Assembly (NCBI GenBank): GCA_900708905.1
Contig: CAADRB010000010.1
Coordinates: forward strand, 3,731,048-3,795,047
Source of the DNA: Hymenolepis diminuta
Lineage: Eukaryota; Platyhelminthes; Cestoda; Cyclophyllidea; Hymenolepididae
Direction of reading: 5' to 3'
Length of the DNA: 64,000 bases
Positions 37,563 to 49,655 of the stretch are shown here, piece after piece. Position 1 is the stretch's first letter, and the number at the start of each line of letters is the position of its first letter. A program made the position numbers and the translations under genes. The notes under the pieces are model-generated. The model was not told the DNA's origin. It searched no databases and saw only the letters and a program-made list of their open reading frames with translations.

Positions 37563-38912
37563 TACGCAAAATCCTTGAAAATAACCAATTGTCCATAAGC
37601 AAACGATGCGTCTAGCTGACCTAGAAATAAATAACAGAAGATATGAATGCATTTTGAGGTAAAGTCATCAGGTTGGAAATTCACGATATTTACAAATGAT
37701 AGAGTGAATTAAAAAATAAATAAGGGATTAATTTGTTCATTTTTTAATGTTTATCTAAATCAAGATAAAAGCGCGTTTCTCGCCAAAACAATATTTGAGA
37801 AACATAAAAAATCAGCCTTATTCAAACCCAATATTTAAGTGATGTAATCGGCGCTCAAATGTTCTATGCTTTATCAGTGTGAAATTGCTGCGTAATCGTA
37901 TGTCTATAATATTTAGCTGCCAATATTTCACCATTAACGACAGTGGTTATGAATGGGTTTGGCAACTGAGTGATCACTTTTGCGTATGTAAGGTTGCACT
38001 ATTTAAGCCACTTATACACGGGAATTAGCCATTTTCGAATGAGGTAAATAATACTATCACGCATGTTCTTTTCTCATTGCCTTTCCATTATTATTTAAGC
38101 GAAAAAGTTAAGCTTTCATAGTAGAGCACAGTAACCAAATGAACTTCAGGAATTTTCATGGATATTTAAATTGCCTGAGAATTTCAAACAATTTTACTTT
38201 GAGAATGAGCTTAGTTGATCTATGACTAGTAAGTAATGATTAAATGCCAAAAAATTAATTTCACTCTATAATGATTCTATCACTTTAGCGTATCGGAGAT
38301 ATGTGACTATAATATACTTGTCCTGTGTGAAGTAGAATCCAAATAAACAAATGTGAAAGTGAGCAGGTTGGCGGCATGGTGAACCTCAATAAAACGCTAA
38401 TGCAGGCTCTTAAGTACTAATACTAACATAAATTCTAATATTCGTTCATTAATAAAATAACCTTATCCATTATTTTCAAACAAAACTTGTTTATCGGTAA
38501 AAGAAAAATAAGAACTTATCAATTAAAGAACAGCCATAATGTTGGAAATAGCTCCATTCCTCATATGAGATTTTAAAATCAAATCTCTTTGACACAAATC
38601 AAATACATTGACTTATTTTTAATAACTGTGTATTTGCATTTTAATGTTTAATTTGTTTGACATGGCTGATATTATTTTCTTTCATTATTGTTTTAACTGT
38701 ATACTGCGCAGTATCGTCAGGACCTCCCCTTTTTCGCTGTGTTCGGTTATTGGTATCTCTTGATCGGGTTCAATTGACTGACGTCCTTTAGGTATATATG
38801 GATTGTTTTGCATTAACCATGACCTTTTACATTATGTGTCATGTTTTCCGTTTTCAAATTAAGTACTGTGTAATAATCTTTTGTTTTCGTACTATTTATA
38901 TAAATATTGCAG
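37563..38912. promoter_or_regulatory. Shared 5' region between VPS18 and the SLC7 gene (head-to-head)
   Basis: The two genes diverge from this 1.35-kb interval, so both promoters probably lie here or act from it. I see no clear TATA/CCAAT pair that can be assigned. An AG acceptor for VPS18 lies at 37621 and one for SLC7 ends at 38912. Confidence 0.45.
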
Positions 38913-38921
38913 TGCTTAAAC
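38907..38921 (+). promoter_or_regulatory. 3' splice acceptor 9 nt upstream of the SLC7 ATG
   Basis: AAATATTGCAG followed by a 9-nt leader and ATGGAGGC. This third case of a 9-10 nt leader in the window fits spliced-leader addition or a 5'UTR intron. Confidence 0.42.
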
Positions 38922-41725
38922 ATGGAGGCTAAAGGAGATGGTCGGGTTCAGATGGAGAAAACCATTGGTCTTGTTCAAAGTATCAATATTATCATCGGAT
39001 CAATGATCGGATCAGGTATTTTTGTCAGTCCAACCGGTATCCTCATCAGCGTAAAGAGCGTTGGTGCCAGTCTGGTTCTTTGGGTTGCTTGCGGTCTCTT
39101 CTCCCTAATAGGTGCTTACTGCTATGCTGAACTTGGCACTCTGATTCATCGCTCCGGAGCTGACTATGCTTATATTCTTGAAGCATTTGGTCCTTTCTTC
39201 GGATTCCTTCGTTTGTGGGTCGAAGTCATTGTTGTTAGGCCAGCAACTATGGCTGTCATTGCCATGACATTCTCAAAGTACATTCTGCAACCCATTTTTC
39301 CCGACTGTGCTCAGCCTGATATAGTCGTTAGACTTCTCGGAGCTGCTTGTTTGCGTAAGATTATCTCCATTATATTGTGCTCATCTATATCCAATTAAAT
39401 TTAAATACTCTATATTTTAGTTTTGATCACTTATATCAACTGCTACTCCACTCGTCTCTCGACTAGAGTTCAAGATATTTTCACCTATGGCAAACTAATT
39501 GCTATTATTATGATTATTGTCACTGGATTTGTCCAAATGGGATTCGGTAGGGATTACTAAACTATAAACATTTCCATTTTTTAAAATTCATTTTGCAACC
39601 GTATTTATTTAAAGGGCGCACTGAAGCTTTCAACAATGCCTTTGAGGGTTCGGACTGGAGTCTTGGAGGAATTGCTACTGGTTTCTACTCCGGTTTGTTT
39701 GCATATGCCGGCTGGAACTATCTGAATTGTATGATTGAGGAAATGAAAAACCCCAAACGAGATCTGCCCATTGCTATCGTCTTTTCTTGTCTCGTTGTCA
39801 CGGCTGCATATACTCTATGCAACGTCGCTTACTTCACTACTGTTGATCTGCATGAAATCTTGAACACACCTGCAGTTGCTGTGGTACGTACTAGTTGGAA
39901 AATATTTGACAAAGGGGGCTATCACATATGGAGAAGAGAGGACAATAACTTGCTAAAATATGGCCGATTGCCACGTGCTTTCTTTGAAAATGGCGCTTAG
40001 TTGAGATGTGATGCAGTGCGTTCGCGTGGGCGCAAACGAAATAAGCATGTTTTTTTCGAAAGGGGGAGGGGAGAGGGAGAGAAAAATATTTCCTGCCTCT
40101 CTCCCCTCTAGTTTTTTATCCGATCAAAAAAGGTAGAACTAGGGGTTCGTTTAATAAATTCATGTACCTTTTATAACAAGTTTTTGAAGGAAAGACTCAA
40201 ATTTTAACTCAGCATTGTCATGAACTTTAGTTTATTTTCCAAAGAATTTCACGCAGAAGTTCGTCAATACTTCTTCCATAATAAAAGCAGTCGGTTTAGC
40301 ATACGCGAAATTTCTTTGTCCTGATTTGAGAGAAGTGTCTGGTTTTTGGTGTTCTTAAATTTATTCAGTGTAGACAAAAAACAACCCGGTAATTTATAGC
40401 TATTTAAGTTGACGTTAGGAGGAGCTGGAAGTTAATGATTTTAGTACTCGAAGGACAGTGATTTCTCATGAACTCGTAAAGTGACTAGTCTCGTTTGTTA
40501 GTTTCAGTTGGTTCTTAGCTTAATGTTTTTAATCGTAAAGTGTATTAACTATGTTGAATTTTTTGTTAACAGAAAACATCTGTATGCGTTTAATAGATAG
40601 TTATTGTTATCACCTCTTTTTTTTTTCATTCTATTCAAGAGAACAGAAGTATCAGGTATTCCTGCCGTCGACTACGTGTTTAATACAGTTAGTGGCACTT
40701 TTCTTGCCAAGAATGAACCCATATCTAAATGTTATTCTAAACCCGACGTCTTACCTCGAAAGCCTCACTTTTTAATAACACGGGGGTCTGAATGTCTGTC
40801 TGGTGATTAATTCTCCAGGGGTCTTTTCCAGCTTGCATCTCTTTGAAGTGACTGAGACTCACACCTCAATTTTTTGACAAATCGCACAACCCTCTGCCAC
40901 TCCTTGTGTTTCAGACATTCGCCCAACGTCTCTATAGCCATGGCTGGTGGATTATGTCCATCTTTGTCGCTCTCTCTACATTCGGTGGTGTTAACGGCGC
41001 CATGCTTACCACTTCACGTATCTTTTTTGTGGCTGGAGAGGAGAGCCAGATGCCGCGTATCATGGCTTTCCTTCATATCCACAAACTCACACCCCTTCCC
41101 GCTGTCGTCTTCACTGCATTCTTCTCTCTCCTGTATCTCTCAGTCACTGACTTGTACAAGTTGATGAACTACCTCGGTTTTGTCCAGTGGTTTGCCATTT
41201 CCCTTTCGGTTCTCATTGTTCTCATTTTCCGTGTTACTCGAAAAGACGCTATTCGTCCTGTTAGGGTATGTTTTTTCTACTTAGTTGCAAATAAGTAGCC
41301 TAAAAGCAGTGTTAGATCGAAGGTTATCTCGTTCTTTTTGCAGGTGCCGATCATTTTGCCCATTATTTATGTCGGTATGAGCGCTTTTCTGATCATCTTC
41401 TCATTCGTCGGAGCTCCTATGGAATCCTGTAAGTTTTAATTTACCATAAAGGGTTATTTTTTATTACCCGCATTAATATTAAACTGTAAATGTTATCCTT
41501 TGTTTTGCAGTATACGGATGTGCAATCATTGCCACTGGTATTCCAGTTTATCTACTAGGTATTACTTGGTCACCGAAGCCTAAGTGTTTCCAGAAGAAAG
41601 TTGGTGAGTTTCTGCCTCAAATATTTTAATAGTTTCGGTTCTGATACTAATGGATCCTATTTTATTCTACAGACGCCATCACAATTGGGGCTCAAAAAGC
41701 TCTCCAGTTGGCACCTCAGAACTAA
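38922..41725 (+). CDS. SLC7A5-like: LAT-type (SLC7) amino-acid transporter light chain
   Basis: Seven exons, 38922-39354, 39421-39546, 39615-39883, 40915-41265, 41344-41428, 41511-41603 and 41673-41725, all GT/AG and in phase, give 469 residues. The substrate-binding unwound helix motif GSMIGSGIF is at residues 26-34. LVLWVACGLFSLIGAYCYAELG and the loop PIFPDC match the L-type/y+LAT light chains. Cys129 in that loop is the residue that forms the disulfide with the heavy chain (4F2hc/CD98) in this family. Later blocks include NCYSTRLSTRVQDIFTYGKL, YAGWNYLN, EEMKNPKRDLP and FVAGEESQMPRI. Twelve membrane helices are expected. It exchanges neutral (possibly also cationic) amino acids across the plasma membrane, in flatworms typically at the tegument. 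The start is the first ATG after the acceptor at 38912; an upstream TTG frame is intronic or leader. Confidence 0.94.
39884..40914 (+). other. Intron 3 of the SLC7 gene (1,031 nt)
   Basis: The only large intron of this gene. It contains a purine/pyrimidine inverted repeat near its 5' end; otherwise nothing is recognisable. Confidence 0.75.
40066..40108. repeat. Purine-rich inverted repeat in SLC7 intron 3
   Basis: Left arm GAGGGGAGAG (40066-40075) and right arm CTCTCCCCTC (40099-40108) are perfectly complementary over 10 bp, inside longer polypurine and polypyrimidine tracts. It could form a hairpin in the RNA. Confidence 0.8.
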
Positions 41726-42294
41726 AACTTTTAAAGCAGTCGGACTCTCATTGATGCTCTTTTAAAGCTTCGTCCAATTCTATTTGTATGCGTTAGTGAG
41801 TGTTTCTTCTCTGTGGGTGTTAGAATACTAGTTCCAGTTACAGCTCTCTTGTTTGACCGTGAATGGTTCATTTCCTTGCCCGTATAATCATAACTGCTTA
41901 ATAATCTTCCCCATCCCTTTCCTATATGTTATTTAATTTCTCAACCCTCCTTTGCAGAAATTTATTCAAAAGAAGGTTCCTGATTGTGTATAGAAGGGGC
42001 ACGAGAGCTGAATTTGTAATTTTAATTTGTTAATGTTATGCTGTGCGTGTAGCTGTTGTCTTTTTGCTTATGAGGGTTCTTTATTGTTTAGAGGAACGGA
42101 AGTATATGTAGGTAAACATTTCAATCAAACTTTCACAACCGAATTTTGAAAACATTGCGGTTTGTTCTGTTTACTAAAACTGTGGTATATTCTTAAAATT
42201 TCCTCGTGAGATGAAGGTCGCCATATTCGCAATTGGATCACGTCACAAAGAGAAATGTAATCAATGACTACTGCACAAGTAATATTTTTAGTCC

Positions 42295-42300
42295 AATAAA
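42295..42300 (+). terminator. Candidate poly(A) signal AATAAA of the SLC7 gene
   Basis: AATAAA about 570 nt downstream of the stop codon. Other A-rich hexamers occur, so the exact cleavage site is open. Confidence 0.3.
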
Positions 42301-45300
42301 TGGTGAGGGGTAGGGATCAAGTAGAAGTGGAGAATAAAGGTGGGACATCAGGTCTTACTAAGTTTGAATTTTAGGTTTATTATTTCGCCAGACATTTGGG
42401 ATCATAGTTCACTGCGTCATGTTCCGGACTTCAAATATAATAATTCGGGCATTGGTTTCCTACTTGGATTCTTGTTTGTGGTGTCCAAAGTTTTTTAGCC
42501 ATTTGAATAGATTAAGTGGTCAATCATGCCATCTTGATTTATTTCTCTTGTAATAGCCAAGGTCAGCTTGAATAAGCGAAGGGGTCTTGGTATAGTATTT
42601 ACATTTTATTTAGTCAATTAAATAAATAGGCTCGATTAATAAGAATCGCACTAGGTTAGACGGGGTGATAATTGTTGCACAGACGTTAAATTAATACTTG
42701 AGAGGTCGCAGTACTGCGTTTGACTATATTAGAGTGGACAGCAGTGTTTAGTATTTGCGCTGAGTCATTGACGGTGGTCCCGCTAAATTTCGACACATAA
42801 ATCATTTGGGAAAATACGGGTCATTAAGTGCTTGCGGATAAAGACAGACAAAACACGGGATTTTACATGTTCATAGGGCGAAATTCTCTGCAATACGTAA
42901 AATTTATGCTTCCAGAGGACTGGTAGCGGAACCTGATTTCCTTCGGAGTGGGACAGTACAAAATAATGTCTAGGAATTATTATTTAGGGAATAAACAGAG
43001 TACTCAAATCAGCATACTCGGTAATGATATAAATGAATTGATGCAAAAGGTGCATGAATGTGACTGTGCGAAGGCCACCGAATCTATCAGGTGAAACTTG
43101 GCGGATAGGGATTAAGTCCTGCCGAATTGGTATGGTACATTGTAATAATCATTAGAAATTTGAAAGCACATGACGCATCGAAATATGCAAGTCAAACAAG
43201 GTGGCTCAATCAGGAATGGCTGTTATTCGTTATAAATTATTATCAACAATAATGACAGTGTTTAAAAGCAGTCTTGTTTCTTTTTTTCTAACAAAACTCA
43301 TTCAAGTATATCGCATTCGCGGCGAGTTATTCAAGCATAGATGCTTCCAACGGTATTTCATTCATGAAATAAATATGTTCTAATGTGCATAGAGGGACAT
43401 CATATCCACATTAAAAGGAGGTACTCTTCAGCCTTGGTGATTCAGCAACACATTAATACACTCAATGTATACTTTCAGTAGTTAATGAAACATCGCACTT
43501 GTGGAACAAAGGCACTTATATTCAATGATCATTCATAAGTCATGTTATTTTTCTAACATAAATTGACAGCTAAATTAAAGGTTTAAGCAAATGAGTTTCA
43601 GATAGTGAGGAGAACTATAAGATCGCAAAGGGATAGTAATGCAGGTTCATATATGTGTATAATTTGGAGTGTCTTTTAGAATATATCTTCTGGAAAGGAA
43701 GACCACAACAGAATCTCCATAAATAGAATATTAACTATCGTAGATTTACTCTATCAGCGATGAAGTCCCATAGATAAGAACTTAATATTACCGGAACACA
43801 AAATATTGGCAGTTAACATCTAGGGTCTAGACGAGCAGGCGCTAATACTTACTTCCCTGACGTAAATAAAACTCGACGAATATAACAGAGAGGCTGATTG
43901 TAAACTACCCATCATTAACCAAGCTTACATTCCCGGGTCTTTAATCACATTCTTTGATTTATAAAGACACAATAATATTAAATCACCGAAGTTTATGGAA
44001 ATGAAAGAAAAAGGAGAAAATTTGATCTCTAACATATCAACTAGCAAATGACACGTCACGTCGATTCATCAAAGTGATTTAATTTAACAATTTGAAGTAA
44101 ATCTGATTTTCTTAAAAGTGAAATAAAATATGGTCCTCTTCAGCAGAATTGGGAATTAATATATCTATTGCATACTAATGTACATATTAGACTTGTCAAT
44201 CGCATCAAAAAAGCCCTTAAAATCAGCGATCAATGTCTGTCAAGAAATGAAAATGAATATTAAGATTTACTGTAAAAAAGGACTAATGGACTCCAAACGA
44301 ACTCATTCACTTAAGGAGGTCCCTCTTACGATTCCTTAGCATATCTCAATATTTACCTTTATATATAGTTAATTAAAATTTATAACTTTATCATATAACT
44401 CTTAAGTAGTTAGAGCAAGAGGTTTAATTTAGGCATCCGTTAGGATACAAAAGGGTTATTAAAATCACCATAAGTAAATATAATATTTATTTAAATACGC
44501 TTTAAGTGCATGACAAATACTGTTAAAATAAAGTATCCCAAAATCGGGCATTTGAGACGCCAAGTGAATGGAATGAAAGCGCACTAAACATTTTTTTTCC
44601 TGTTCTGGTCAATAGATGGAAATCGTTCCTGTTGGTCAGGTTCGTGTAAAGCGCTTTGCTGCTTCCTGCTTTTCTGCGTCTAAATCACCGGAATGTGACA
44701 ATACGCTTTTGATAGGTCTTGATTTTGTCAGGTGGGATAGATCTTAAGCGCTGATAGTTAGCAATAACTGTTATGTAACTTAATTTATATGTTATAAACT
44801 TGTCTTTATCTGTGCATAAAACTAAGTTTTGGATAGGTCCGGTGTGTGACACAATATTCTTCACATAATCGGAATGACACCTTGATTTTGGCTTGTTTTA
44901 AAACGTGTACAACCAAAAGTCACCCTCCAGGGTTGTAACAAAAGAACGGTACTACCGTACTCATCTGACGCAAATACCGCAGCAGGGCCGGGCGAAAGAC
45001 TAAGCGGCGCATTAAAAAATTCATCACTGAATGTGTATATCAGCAAAGGCATTAATTACATTATTTAAAAATGGGTATTACAAATTGCATGATAATTTTA
45101 ATTATATAGACGATAATTTTCACAAAAAATCTACCAATAAAATGAAAGGAAAATCTTGTATTGATTGACCGGAAGTAAGCCAGTATGAGATATTTTCATA
45201 GCCGAATCAGAAATCTATTTAATTTCATTATTAATAATAAGTCATTGATATATAATAAACGAAGAAAAAAAGTCAAAATAGCGTCTTAAACGTTCAAAAA

Positions 45301-45349
45301 ATAAAATATCTAAAGTATTTGTGTAAATCTGCATTATTTGAAACAGTTG
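42301..45349. other. Gene-free stretch downstream of the SLC7 gene
   Basis: AT-rich, no gene recognised. The segment 42290-42540 faintly resembles the dispersed repeat at 11.2 and 50.9 kb, but not enough to annotate. Confidence 0.5.
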
Positions 45350-45499
45350 GCGTTGCAGCGGATGCTACATCAATAAGTCCTTTTACTACACCTAAGTAAT
45401 CCTCCTAAGCAGTTCAAATAGCCTCTAGCAGAGTCCTCTATTATCAATTTGCTCCCAAATTAGCTAGGCTATGCCCAAAGTGGTAAGAACAAGTTGACG

Positions 45500-45525
45500 T
45501 TGAGTGGAGAGGGCTTATTGCTCAA
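45500..45525 (+). repeat. Hairpin TTGAG...CTCAA in unit A of the 369-bp repeat
   Basis: Stem TTGAG/CTCAA with a 16-nt loop. The same hairpin, one pair longer, occurs in unit B at 45867-45894 with a nearly identical loop. Confidence 0.5.
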
Positions 45526-45600
45526 CTCTTTGTGTGCGTGGTTGTTAAAAGCTTAGTCATTAGGTAAAAAACCATGCTAGGCTGCAGGGACCTTGCTTGC

Positions 45601-45610
45601 AGATTGGTTG
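45601..45610 (-). promoter_or_regulatory. CCAAT-box motif in the 369-bp repeat (unit A)
   Basis: On the minus strand AACCAATCT fits the NF-Y/CCAAT consensus. Equivalent motifs are GGCCAATCAG in unit B (about 45963-45972) and AACCAATCC in the 50.6-kb copy. The presence in three copies is seen directly; promoter activity is inference. Confidence 0.4.
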
Positions 45611-46100
45611 AAGAAGTCTCTGCATACACGACCGCGCTTGTTCTCTACGCGATCGGTTACATACTGCACTTCCCAGAAAGTTCTAGCGCACGTGATTCAG
45701 TCAGCCTTGTTAGCGTTGTGAACCCCGCAGCGTCATTTACGACTGAAGCGAATGCTACACAAATAATAGTCTTTTAACAAGTCCAAACAGCCTCTAGCAG
45801 AGTCCTCTAGTATAAAGTTGTCTCCGATATTAGCTAGTCTATGTCTTAAGTAGCAAGAGCAAAGGTATTGAGTAGAGAGGGTTTATTGCTCAATTTAATC
45901 TCCCTGCCAAAAGCTTAGTCATCAAATACAGTCAACGCTACATTGCAGGGATATTGGTCGCTGATTGGCCGGGAAGGCCTCTGCATGCACGACCGCGCTT
46001 GCTCGCAACGCGATCGCCTACACACCGCACTTTCCAGAATATTCTAGCGCACGTGGGGTTCCCTTGATCAGTCTTGGTAGCGTTGTGAGCGCCACGAGAC

Positions 46101-49100
46101 CTATAAATCACCCAAAAATTGCAAAATAAAACCTACCGAACCCGGCTAATATTAAAGTCGATAAAAAGCAATTTTAGCTCCGATTATTTGGTTGTTGGCT
46201 AAACTTTTTAGAATTTCGAATACATCGAACTTGTTTATTGGGATAGGACTAATAATAGGACTTCCAAGTCCACAAGGCAACAACCTTACAAATTAACACA
46301 ATTTAACAAATATGCTAATTTTATGACTAGTTGACAATAAATTGTAAATTTAATGTTCTTGGATAAAATTATTCCTTTTTTTCCAACACCATACTCTTCT
46401 AAGATATGTCATCCTCAAACCGTCCTTTACATTAAAACAAAAACAATATCCATATGAGAATTACATTTTAAATTAAAGTATTCTATCGTATAAGTTTAAA
46501 CTTTATCTTGTTTTGCTCTTAAAGAAGAGGGAATCGAATGCGTCTTGAACATATGTCTAAATTCGCTGTTAAAATTGAGCCGCCTTGAATCCAAAGCACT
46601 TAATGGATCTATTTTGGGATAGATAACTGATGAATAATGCAGATGAATGAATGATATATTGAATTATGGTGGCACAATTTGTAATTAAATGGAGCTAGAA
46701 TAAAAATATCACCCGGAAAAAAGAGAATTGGCACGATTCAGAATTACAAAAAACGACAATGCGATAGAGAATAAGGAAAATGTTCTCACTATTCGCCAAA
46801 ACTTCACGAGAGTGAACTATGAGAAGGCTTCAAAGATTAATACGTCACAGCTATAAATTAGCAGAATGATGTCCAGGTGCGTCACCCGATCGATTACAAG
46901 GTACAAACTGACAGTGTCCAAGATTATTCCCTCCCTTTTGTTCTGGCAATATCATAACGTAGTAATAAAATTATCTGAAGACTCCCCATTTATATGTAAA
47001 ATTTATTTATTTGTGGATATTCATAATAATAATAATAATACAATCTATGCAATTCGAAAGAAACGAATGAAATAAGATTAAAAAATTGATTTCGGAAGAG
47101 GAGATTTCAATTTGACTGGATTCTAACTTTAAAATTTTCATGCATTTGCAATGCCTCTTTAGCAAAATTTAAAATTCAGCTGTTCGGATCGATAGAAAAT
47201 CGACATTTTTTGCCGACAAAAATCCATTTTGCAGCACTGTTAAAGTCTAGTTGCATTATGGTTTAATGCACATCAGAAAAAAAGGAAGGTGAATTCAAAT
47301 TTGCATTTTATTAAAGAGCCGCTAGAGCCTTGAATTTGATTGTTAATTCTTGATGGTATTAATCTTGGTGGATATATTAGGTACCAATTTAAAGTCATTG
47401 TGGCCTCATCAAATAAAATTATTAATACAATTAAAAATGAAAAAATAAATTCAATGTTATCAATTTACCGTTTGATTTACCAGCATAATCCAATATAAAT
47501 AATTACTTTGGAACAAAGTTGATTTATTCGATCGCTCGTTTGTTAATTTTCTTCAGTATCTTTATGGCTTATCAATTTACAAGTTTTAAATAATGATTTA
47601 TCGAGCTGTTCCGTGAATTGTATTTTAAATCACCCAAAAATTCCTTGCTTTAAATTTAAACAATAAATTGGAGTAGGAGTATGTTAACTATCAAGGAAGT
47701 TATGAGAAACCGGAATAGTTCACATTAGTTTCTTAGCCATCCAAGTACAGGTCAAATCAAATTCGACAGTAGATCTAAATAATCCCATTCCAATTTCCTT
47801 GCTAAAATCGGTTTGATATCCTTGATTAAGTTTCCTTTAGTTCCCTTCTTTTTAAAATCTGCATCTTTATATGAAAAATATTTTCTTTCCTATAAATTGT
47901 GCCAGAAATTCAGGTCCTTTGCAACTCTTTAAAGTAATAATTATTTATCCCAACAGCAAATGCATTTAATATTTTTCTATAAATCATACTTACTTTATCT
48001 ATTCCTATCGGATGATTAAAACAAAAATTCAAAACTATGCGGGTATCGCCTCAAGTAAATAAAACTTATGAGATTATAACTATGGTTACAAAGCACAAGC
48101 AGATGCTGAATTTCTTCTAATGGGCGTCATCTACATTTTTAATGACGTAATGGCGGTCACAGTCGAACAAGATTACAATGTAATGCAGTGCTGCCTTCTT
48201 ATATGTGTGGCTGGTATCACAAATAAACCATGCCGGAGGAATTTTTAAAATCACTGAAGCTAGTATCCGATCAGAAGAGTTTATAAATCTATCATCAGTG
48301 GCTCAGGTAAGTTAATTTTACTGTCCACTTGAAGTAGACATCCAAATAGATAACTGGAGTCAGCCAGGAAAATATAATTGAGGAGTTAATAGATGTGACT
48401 TGTCGGTATTACATTATTTGAAAATAATATTACACTGTCTATTGCAACTTAGTGCACAAATAAACTTGACAGACTTGATAATCAGGGAAATTCAATCACA
48501 TGAGTAGATCCTGGAGATACAACATTTAGTTGCTTCCCTTATAATTTAATTAAAACTTAAATCAGAATTATTGAAGGCAAGCCCAGAAGCACTCCAACTT
48601 ATACAGTATATATGAAAAGCGATTCAAAACGATGTTTCATCTGTTGAATTTATTCCATTGGACTTTCGATGTTGTCAACTGTATATTACATTCCAGCATA
48701 TTTCTTAACCGATTATTTTAAATCTGCAATATTCTGGTTTTTTTAAATTCAATTTCCAAATTCGGGATGAATGCGTTTTTACTACTTTAATTTTAGGACC
48801 GAAAGTCTCAAGGGAGCAAAATGTGGTTCTAAATTAGAATCAAATAGGAAAATGACCAAAACATAAAATCAAAGTTATTTGGATTTACAGATGAAATTCA
48901 AGCAAGCAAAAAAGAATTTTAGAATTAAATTTAAAGTTATCCAACGCTAACACGACACGATTTATTTTATAAACTGATTAATATATTCGTAATTCAATGT
49001 TCATAATAAAATTTCAAACTATTTATGGACATACAATATCATTTTCAAGACAATCCATAAAAGTAAAAATAAGCCTATCATTTATTCGCCCATTCCCGTG

Positions 49101-49655
49101 GTTTACTGACACATGTTCAACATTCAAAATCAGGTAACTTTGAATTTTCCCTCTCAAACACTATGACTAAATACGCCTTTACGGAGACTTTTCTTAAAAG
49201 CAAACGCGTCCTTTTACTTTCCCCAATTTATTCACCTACAAATTAAACAACCTTAAATTAGAGCTTCAGTCATTATAGTAAATGAATAACTAATCGTTGT
49301 AATTAACATTTTATTTCCTTTTCAGAGCAGTTATCAATTCACAGGCCTGAGCATTCAAATAAATAGAGTACATGTCCTGGGTGGATAGAGCAGTCGTATT
49401 ATTTAAGGCTACTTATTAGTCTACTAAAAAGTTAACAACGATAAGAACTTCCGACCAACCGTAAAATCATATAAGCCCTAAAATTATCATATTTCTAAGA
49501 TAAATGTTTGCTGCCCTTACATTTTGTATAGAATCAAATTCTGAAAACTGCCCGAGTTAAAGATGCTTCTATTCATTTCGTTTAACAAATTACAACCTAA
49601 TTATGTAGAAAACATACTAGAGAAAGGAACGTGATTTTAGGAATGAAAATTCATA
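46101..49655. other. Gene-free stretch 46.1-49.66 kb
   Basis: AT-rich, an (AAT) microsatellite at 47023-47040 and no supported gene. Confidence 0.5.
47023..47040. repeat. (AAT)6 microsatellite
   Basis: Six AAT-type units in a row, seen directly. Confidence 0.9.

Larger units (their letters stand above)
45350..46100 (+). repeat. Tandem pair (plus partial third unit) of a ~369-bp CpG-rich repeat
   Basis: The block CCTCTAGCAGAGTCCTCTA recurs at 45422 and 45791 (period 369). Between and after lie matching blocks: AAAGCTTAGTCAT, a CCAAT-type GATTGG, CTCTGCATRCACGACCGCGCTTG, ACGCGATCG and TTCTAGCGCACGTG, ending near AGCGTTGTGA. The tail of a preceding unit is visible at 45350-45412. The units are clearly diverged, so this is not a recent duplication. 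CpG density is far above the surrounding DNA. No ORF is shared between units, which argues against a protein-coding origin. Confidence 0.88.

Noticed and set aside
45574..45777. 67-codon frame in the 369-bp repeat
   Set aside because: The frame is not kept in the other copies, so it is a by-product of GC-rich repeat sequence.
45350..46100. Tandem spliced-leader RNA, 5S rRNA or snRNA genes
   Set aside because: The tandem layout suggested it, but I find no leader ATG plus donor, Sm site, or 5S/U1/U2/U4/U5/U6 core sequence.
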